DNA from: Conus ventricosus
Lineage: Eukaryota; Mollusca; Gastropoda; Neogastropoda; Conidae
Assembly: GCA_018398815.1 (NCBI GenBank)
Contig: CM031602.1
Location: forward strand, 97,831,543 to 97,895,542
Length of the DNA stretch: 64,000 nucleotides
Reading direction: 5' to 3'
The notes under the pieces are model-generated. The model was given only the letters and a program-made list of their open reading frames with translations. It was not told the origin of the DNA and searched no databases. Shown here in pieces: positions 58,085 through 64,000 of the stretch (position 1 is the first letter of the stretch; every line of letters begins with the position of its first letter). The position numbers were made by a program, and so were the translations under genes.

Positions 58085-58530
58085 ATACCCACCTGGCGGT
58101 AACCTTTCCCCGCGTCTTGATGGAAAAAACCCGAGGCCTTTCCCAAATCCCTTCTGACCCGGGGCACCTCCCAGCGTTTTGGGGGAATCCTGAGGCCCCC
58201 TTTTTGAATAATTCCACATGACCTGGGGGGTCAGCCTCTCCCCTTTCTTTAGGAGAATCCTGAGGCCCTTTTCGGGCATTTCCCCTATCCCCCGGCGGTC
58301 AGCCTCTCCCCCATCGCTTGACGGGAAAACCCGAGGCCCTTTATTAATAATTCCATATGCCTGGCGGGCAGCCTCTCCACGTCGTTTGCGGAGAAACCTG
58401 AGGCCCTTTATTACTAATTCCCTAGCCTGGGGGTCAGCCTTCCACGTCGTCTTGAGGAGAATCCTGAGGCCTTTTCGCATAATCCCTACTGCCTGGCGGC
58501 AGTTCTCCACGTGCTTGACGGAGACAGCGG
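58085..58530 (+). repeat. About 69-bp minisatellite, about 6 copies, degraded
   Basis: AATCCTGAGGCCC or CCCGAGGCCC recurs near 58129, 58189, 58259, 58329, 58397 and 58466, each followed by CCTGGCGGTCAGCCTCTCC-like sequence. Indels between units are frequent. Confidence 0.8.
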
Positions 58531-59610
58531 CTGGGGCAGGGGGTGTCCCCTCAAACCCCCGGGGGTCACCCTTCAGGCCGGACTCAGGGCCTCACCCACA
58601 CCCGGGGAACTGTATAACTCCTTGATTACTAGCCTACTTCCTAAATTGATCGCCTTTTTTTTTCACTGCAGCCACTCTTCCATAATAGTTTACTGGAATT
58701 TTGGGAAAATTACCCAAACAAAATTTTCAAGTTTTAAAAACAATGGGTGATTTTCAATGAAAAATTTTTCGATTTGCACCCTGATGATTAAAAGAAGAAA
58801 AAAGATTTTCCCCCGTAAAATTTTCCAAAGTACCAAGAATACAATTATACACAAAAAGGAAAGATTTCAAATTGGTCCCCTTTTTTTCAAAAAAAAGAAA
58901 TGTTTTTTTCTTTCCTCTCTCATCCTTGACGTGTCCACAACAGGGATCAAATACATTTACAAAAATTTTTACACAAAAAATTTCATTTCTCTCCCGAGGT
59001 CACCAACACTACATGTTTAAACTTCAGGGAAAAAAAAAAAACAAAGTTCTTTTTTTCAGTAAAAATGATTTAATTTGACCCCTTTCCCCCCCTCACATGC
59101 AAAACATATATTCTCTCTGCCTCCACTACTCCATTCTTCATCCCCTCTCGACTCACAATTCCTAACCACAACTTTCCCACAGTGCCCCTTTTCCGTCAAG
59201 TCTTGTCAATCCAAGATAATCAAGGGAACAATTTTAATATTTTGGGGCTTCACAAGAAAATGGAAACCACCTGTATAGGAAAAATAAAACCCTTAATACT
59301 AACCCTAACTACCCAAAAACAATTGCCACCCCAAAAACTAAGTTTTCAGTCTCTCTTGGGTCCGTAGGGTGTTTCCAGGGCCCGGGAAATTAGAGACCGA
59401 AAGGAAATCCCGTACGTACTGACAAAAAAAACGCGGGGGGAGTACTGCGGGCAAAGTTTAGAGGTGAAAGGCAAACTTTTGCTACCTCGAAAAATGTCCC
59501 CCCAAATTTGGGACCGGGCAAAAATGGCCCGTCAAGGAAGGCGAGATGGCTTTGTGAGCTGATTTGGATCTCTCTGAAGTGCTCTCCACAGTCGTGCAAA
59601 CGACAGCAGC
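58531..59610. other. Intergenic, no gene seen
   Basis: A-rich and T-rich tracts with unreliable homopolymers; nothing recognised until the retrotransposon relic. Confidence 0.5.
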
Positions 59611-59828
59611 GCTAGCCAGACTCTAAGATCCATCTGGAATGACAGAAACATCACAATCGGCCCCAAGGTCAGACTGATGCGCCCCTGGTCATTCCCATAT
59701 TTTTCTATGCGTCTGACAGCTGAACTTGAGAGGATTCAGGCATTAGAGATGAGATGCTTCTGCAAGATCCCTGGCATCTCATACAAAGACCACATTACCG
59801 ACTTGGAGGTCCAGACCAGAGTAAGGCA
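59611..59828 (+). pseudogene. Non-LTR retrotransposon reverse-transcriptase relic, cut by element B
   Basis: In broken frames the + strand gives SIWNDRNITIGPKVRLMRP, then LTAELERIQALEMRCFCKIP and GISYKDHITDLEVQTRVR. This is the familiar C-terminal region downstream of the reverse-transcriptase core in RTE-like LINEs. It stops abruptly at the edge of element B, so B inserted into an older LINE copy. The rest of the LINE should lie beyond the far end of B, outside the window. Confidence 0.7.
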
Positions 59829-59830
59829 AG

Positions 59831-59920
59831 AGAGAACTATATAATACCAATCCTAACTCACTTCGCCCTCAAACCAGTTTTCGGGCGAAGTGACCTAGGA
59901 TTGGTATTATATAGTTCTCT
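59831..59920. repeat. Terminal palindrome of element B (90 bp, 38-bp stem)
   Basis: AGAGAACTATATAATACCAA and the next five bases pair perfectly with the inner arm. Two mismatches (AC opposite CC) follow, then 11 more pairs up to CTTCGCCC/GGGCGAAG around the loop TCAAACCAGTTTTC. The first eight bases AGAGAACT and the apical part (CGCCCTCAA...CAGTTT...CGGG) agree with element A, while most of the stem does not. Confidence 0.93.
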
Positions 59921-59959
59921 GACAAGTAAGACTTCAATAACCAAAAATATAACGATTAT

Positions 59960-60560
59960 TTACAAACATGCATACTGTGTAGGGTTATCCGTTTTCAATA
60001 CTAATTTACTAAACTTTTCAGATTTTAGTTTTTGTTTAATCCTGCGCTTTTCCCTGATCATTTTCAATAACATCATTTTCGCGCAAACATTCATCAAATG
60101 AGTCTCTGTCTTTCATGTGAAATAAAACTACAGTCTTTAACTGTTCTCTAAAGTCTTTTAAAACGGAGTTATATTTTTGACATAAAATCCACACACTTAT
60201 CCCATCCTGAAAGCCAGTTTTGACAAAGTGTTTCTCTTTTTAACTATATCTTTTTCTGCTGAACAGTCATCTATAATAAAGAGTGTTTGCGTTCCCTCAA
60301 ACACTTTATAAAAGTATTCTAAACACTCACTCAGTTTAGTGCTAGGATTAACTAAATATACGTCATCGTCTGTCCATATAAACCTTCTATCATGATATGC
60401 TTTGTTCCTTTTAAGTGTTGGACAGAAAATCACAATATAATCAAAATTATAACGATAAACTGTTTGTAATAGGTTGAGGACAAATATGTTTTCCCACAAC
60501 CAGTTTGTCCACAAATTAATGAACAATGAGGGTTTTTGTCATAAAGTTTAACTGCTCCAT
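59960..60560 (-). pseudogene. A32-like packaging ATPase of element B, frameshifted
   Basis: The start MEQLNFM is at 60560 and the stop TAA at 59962-59960. The Walker A sequence ICGQTGCGKT is readable near 60510-60481, but in a different frame from the start and from the rest: one base is missing near 60490 relative to element A. Walker B TLFIIDDCS lies near 60285-60259. A deletion near 60200 also changes the frame after KLAF, and the C-terminal codons resume after it. The role is DNA packaging, as described for the element A copy. Confidence 0.85.
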
Positions 60561-60576
60561 AGTTTTATAACAGAAT

Positions 60577-61434
60577 TTAATCTAATCCAGTTATTATTTT
60601 TATCATGCTCTCCGTCAAAACCTGTTCAGTAAATAAAATCCTATGAGGCCTAAATGTGTAACATTAATCCAATTCAGTTCTGTAAGATTGTTTCTATTTA
60701 AGTCAACATCGATTTTGTTGCTTGTTGTTATGACCTTAATATCCTCACCATTGTGAAGAACGACGATGGTAACTTTAAGATGTTTAACGTCTAAGTTTTG
60801 CCAGCTAATATTAATTCCTTTTATAAGTATGTCACTAACGCCCACAACCCCATCCCTCTCCTCATCTTTTAAGACAGAAATTTCAAATATTATTGTGAAC
60901 GTGTCTCCTAATTTTCTGCTTGGAAAGAACTGTAATTTTGTAGAAGCTTTCTTTAAAACCGTTTCTTTTCTGTGGAGGATGTACTGTTTTTTCCCATACG
61001 GCGTTATTTCAATCTCTTTCCGACTATTGTCGTCCGGCATAAGACTTACATGTAAAGGGCCAGAGTTGAATGCTTTTCTGAAACTTTTTTGACGGCTAAA
61101 AAATGTAAATGGGCTTATGAATTCAAATTTTATTTCCCATTCTAAATATGGTTCTAAATGCCATTTGCTGTCAGGTTTTCGAACTATTTTATATTCATAC
61201 TGGCCAGCATATTTTGCTTCTACATTTCGCAGTTGTTCTAGTTTAGGAAACTTTTTGTTGTCGCTAACCTCTTTGCGTTTATAATCACCATCTTTAGTGT
61301 ACTCAAAACCATACAAAGCGCCTATCTCACCGTTCTGTTCAAAGTCCGCAACGTCTGCAAGGTCTTTTTAATTCTAAGGTTATACACCTCACAGGCGCTA
61401 ATGTAACTCCCGGTTCTTCTGGCCCCCGCGACAT
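60577..61434 (-). pseudogene. Element B copy of the 285-codon uncharacterised protein, two breaks
   Basis: The start ATG is at 61434. One extra A near 61370 shifts the frame, after which 233 codons are open from 61316, including EFISPFTFFSRQKSFRKAFN and LGDTFTIIFEISVLKDEERD. A second break near 60625 separates the last residues and the TAA at 60579-60577. It is about 90 percent like the element A copy by eye. The strand-rich C-terminal half is well preserved. Function unknown; a minor virion protein is possible. Confidence 0.7.
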
Positions 61435-61449
61435 TATTTTTTAGTACAA

Positions 61450-62153
61450 CTAATTATTTATTTCCAAAACAATGTGCAGGTTATCACATTTTACGACTTT
61501 CCCTGTTTTGTCTGTGATCTTTATATTAAATGATCCGACCCTCCCACAAACTAATCTTTTAAACTGTAAATTAGGGAATTGTATAATTTCATAATCGCAA
61601 TATGCAGCTTTCCCTGACGGAAGAGCTCTTAAAACAGTTGAGGGCCTTCCATCATATAAGTTTTCATCAGTGCTTAGCTCGTCCAAATGAACATAGAGTA
61701 ATGAATGTAATGCAAGATCGAGCGGATTTTCTCCCTCATAAGTAGTTTCGTCTGGTGTAACTCTAAAACTATGAAAGTCCTGATTGTCAGTTGCAAAGCC
61801 TAACATTTTAGCTAGCTCTCCATCAAAGTAGTAACCTACTGCTTCTTTTTCAGGTTTGAAGGTCAACATTGTTTTCAGATTCGCATTGTTAAGTTTGAGA
61901 GTAATGTCAAAGTTACTCATTGCTTCTTTTAGTGAGCAAAACCATAATAACCATCAGGTATGGTTAACTGGCTAACTAATTGTCCTCTATTATTAACTTT
62001 TTTAATCTTATTATTATTCTTGGATTCACTTATATTAAACCATACAACTTTGTAAAATATTTCATGAAGCGCAACCATTCTGCTTCCGCAATTGTTATCA
62101 ATAGCATGTTCTAAAAACGAAGGACGGTCTTGAGTTGTTATTGTTACAAACAT
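61450..62153 (-). pseudogene. Element B copy of the FVTITTQD protein, one base short
   Basis: Two adjoining frames, 62153-61929 (MFVTITTQDRPSFLEHAIDN to DGYYGFAH) and 61920-61450 (MSNFDITLKLNNANLKTMLT to IVLEINN), correspond to one continuous frame in element A at the same point. A has GGGTTTT where B has GGTTTT near 61945. They are most simply one gene of about 234 codons with a one-base deletion in B. A split into two genes is the alternative. Both halves are otherwise clean. Asn/Thr-rich and strand-rich; no family recognised. Confidence 0.7.
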
Positions 62154-62171
62154 TTTTTAAACGAAATAAAA

Positions 62172-63377
62172 ATGAGTGCGTTTAAATATACTGATGCAAA
62201 ATATTCTGTTGGGCCGCACGACAATCTTAAAAATATAACAACTGATACTCTTGACATTTCTGTGACTCAGTCTGACACCTTTCAAGTAAAGGTGAGTACG
62301 CCATTAAACAGATATCTTAACCCCCCTATTAAAAAAGACCACATCGCGAAAGTGTGGTTCAGTCATCCGATGCAGTTTTATCAGAACCAGTTAAATTTTG
62401 CTGTGTTTTGTGCATCAACTGGGTGTGGAGTATCGTATGCTGATCATTTAAATCATCCTGATCCTTTGGTGAGGTCAGTGTATAGATTTCATTTTTATTA
62501 CACCTTCAGACGTATTTTGACTGAACTGCAAGCACCATTACCAAATGACAAACCGTTTAATCCATTCAGCAACAGAATAGACATGAAGGCTTTTGAAAGG
62601 ATTTGTAACGAATTTAATATTAATGTTAAGACAGACTTTAGACAAAAGTTGGACCTTAATTATGGCTTAGGCACCCCTTATTTTTGGGGCGTGCACAGAA
62701 AGTATAACTATGACTGGGATCCTCCTTACACATCTTTCTCTTCAGGCACAGGCGTTCACCTCGGGTCCATAGAGCAAGAACATAAAACAGCATGGACAAC
62801 ATTTATCTTAGACACTTCCAAGGGCTTAACTAGAGCGGGAATAGAACGAATAAACGACTCTATTCGTAATTACGTTTGGTGTTTGCTAGGTTCACAAGCA
62901 CAGACAAGATCGAGCATAACTAATCCTTCTACTGGCTTTGATGCACAAAAACAATACTTAGCAAATTTAGAGGACGCCATTAATTCTACAGTTGATTTGC
63001 CTTCAAGTATTAAAAGGTACCAACATGTTTTACAATACGCAAGATCGAAAGTAGACTTTGCTGTTGGCACTGGTTTATACATGCTACCTTCTGACCTCAG
63101 ACTCCAGGTAGGAACAATAATAAACTACAACAATGAAATCCTTGTGGCAGGCAATGAACAGAAGGTCGGAAAAAACGACATAAATTCTGAGCCAGTAATA
63201 TTACAAACAATAAAAAAACAAGATGACCCCCCAAGATTAAGTCATCCAATCCCCGAGGTCCAAAGCCCGAAGACTGTTGAAGACCGCAAAAAAAGTAATG
63301 ACCATGAATATGAAAAGACAGCACTTGTTATTGGATTAACTGCCCTAGGATTACTTAGTCTTTATTTTACTAAATAG
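62172..63377 (+). CDS. Element B 401-residue protein with a C-terminal membrane anchor, intact
   Basis: ATG at 62172 (MSAFKYTDAKYSVGPHDNLK) to TAG at 63375-63377, with no break. An upstream in-frame codon at 62130 is less likely because the ATG at 62172 follows an A-rich leader and matches the start in element A. Notable parts: TPYFWGVHRKYNYDWDPPYT, TGVHLGSIEQEHKTAWTTF, AGIERINDSIRNYVW and AQTRSSI. A Pro/Glu/Lys-rich hinge follows, then a hydrophobic segment TALVIGLTALGLLSLYF at the very end. It diverges from the FVTITTQD gene by 18 bp and overlaps the convergent gene by 27 bp. A capsid or capsid-associated role is possible; no motif proves it. Confidence 0.85.
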   Translation: MSAFKYTDAKYSVGPHDNLKNITTDTLDISVTQSDTFQVKVSTPLNRYLNPPIKKDHIAKVWFSHPMQFYQNQLNFAVFCASTGCGVSYADHLNHPDPLVRSVYRFHFYYTFRRILTELQAPLPNDKPFNPFSNRIDMKAFERICNEFNINVKTDFRQKLDLNYGLGTPYFWGVHRKYNYDWDPPYTSFSSGTGVHLGSIEQEHKTAWTTFILDTSKGLTRAGIERINDSIRNYVWCLLGSQAQTRSSITNPSTGFDAQKQYLANLEDAINSTVDLPSSIKRYQHVLQYARSKVDFAVGTGLYMLPSDLRLQVGTIINYNNEILVAGNEQKVGKNDINSEPVILQTIKKQDDPPRLSHPIPEVQSPKTVEDRKKSNDHEYEKTALVIGLTALGLLSLYFTK

Positions 63378-64000
63378 TAACCCAACTATTAAGAGAACTA
63401 ATGTCCATAAGTGCTCGGCCATAAAGCCAACTACTTTGCTCGCAGTAGACAAAAGCCAGCTAACGATACTCCCTAATATACCTGGCAAAGAGTCTATAGC
63501 TTTACCGGCTAATTTTTTTAATAAACTCGCAAGATGATCAAGCTGTTTTTTACCCATGATTTATCAGGTGGAGGAGATGGCGGGGAGGCACCGAACTTTG
63601 ACCACCGCCGCCCGTAATAGCCATCACCAATGTACTTATTGCAAATCCTAAGGCCGTTATAACGCTTGCTAATGTGACTCCTTGCACTCTAAACAGGGTT
63701 CTTATTCTTTCTGCTAGCGTTGTGTTTTTCATATAAAATTCTCTGGGTAGTTTCTCTTACTTCGCTTACTTGAGTTTGTAATTGTTTCTCGGTTAGTATT
63801 CAACACTTCTAGTCTAACTAATCTTTCTGTATTAAGGTNNNNNNNNNNNNNNNNNNNNNNNNNNNNNNNNNNNNNNNNNNNNNNNNNNNNNNNNNNNNNN
63901 NNNNNNNNNNNNNNNNNNNNNNNNNNNNNNNNNNNNNNAATTATTTCCTGTGACAGAACAACGCGCACGGCAACACACAATCAGCAGTGTGACCAATGCT
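63351..64000 (-). pseudogene. Element B coiled-coil/membrane protein, C-terminal part, interrupted by the gap
   Basis: Two - strand frames, from 63732 (MKNTTLAERIRTLFRVQGVT, hydrophobic TALGFAISTLVMAITGGGG) and to 63351 (LDHLASLLKKLAGKAIDSLP, then FMAEHLWTLVLLIVGLLFSK), join by a frame change near 63555. Upstream sequence runs into the 100-N gap at 63839-63938. Two hydrophobic segments suggest a membrane protein. It corresponds to the C-terminal third of the gene at 42401-43603 of element A. The N-terminal part is beyond the window. Confidence 0.65.
63839..63938. other. Assembly gap, 100 N
   Basis: Exactly 100 N, the conventional placeholder for a gap of unknown size. The 62 bases after it cannot be assumed contiguous with element B. 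Confidence 0.99.

Larger units (their letters stand above)
59831..64000. mobile_element. Element B: second Polinton-type element, one end only, runs off the window
   Basis: Starts with a 90-bp terminal palindrome. It then repeats the right-hand gene block of element A in reverse orientation: ATPase, 285-codon protein and FVTITTQD protein on the - strand, the 401-residue protein on the + strand, and the coiled-coil/membrane protein on the - strand. A 100-base gap interrupts the last. Coding sequence is much better preserved than in A. The other end, polymerase and integrase are not in the window. It is a distinct insertion, since both A and B end in their own palindromes 12.6 kb apart. Confidence 0.88.

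Noticed and set aside
30342..64000. Elements A and B as two halves of one large element
   Set aside because: A has a matching terminal palindrome at each end, and B begins with its own palindrome and repeats the same gene block inverted. They are two insertions.

Overview
This is eukaryotic, animal DNA: a split gene with GT-AG introns, very long microsatellites and minisatellites, several transposon classes, and a 100-base scaffold gap of N at 63839-63938. The host gene and the repeat style fit a lophotrochozoan, perhaps a marine mollusc. That is an inference from style; no lineage marker was found.

1-17.4 kb (+ strand) holds the 3' half of a cGMP-stimulated cyclic-nucleotide phosphodiesterase gene (PDE2 family). 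Seven coding segments are visible, from the HD metal-binding motif to the stop codon. Most introns carry a minisatellite. Two of these arrays involve splice sites. The first (105-bp unit, 1-1280) is a tandem amplification of the end of the HDIDHRG exon plus its GTAAGT donor. The last (about 50-54-bp unit, 10281-17231) ends exactly at the final splice acceptor. Two TTAA-flanked elements with piggyBac-like ends (10826-13795 and 14784-15189) have landed in this second array.

17.4-30.3 kb is 3' flank and intergenic DNA with five more minisatellites and no gene I can support.

30.34-47.19 kb is one complete but decayed Maverick/Polinton-type element (element A, 16.8 kb). It contains a retroviral-type integrase, a protein-primed family-B DNA polymerase, an A32-like packaging ATPase, and eight further open frames or relics that look like element genes, most with frameshifts. 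An intact Tc1 transposon (36760-38440, TA target site) splits the polymerase. Both ends of element A are 83-88-bp terminal palindromes.

47.2-59.8 kb is low-complexity DNA with heavy homopolymer noise and no dependable gene. It includes a 3.1-kb G-rich array.

59.83-64.0 kb is the end of a second, related element (element B) in opposite orientation, running off the window and inserted in a non-LTR retrotransposon relic. It carries an intact 401-residue gene whose copy in A is broken. Its terminal palindrome has a different stem sequence from that of A, but the same 8-bp base and a similar apical loop. This is the most interesting signal in the window.
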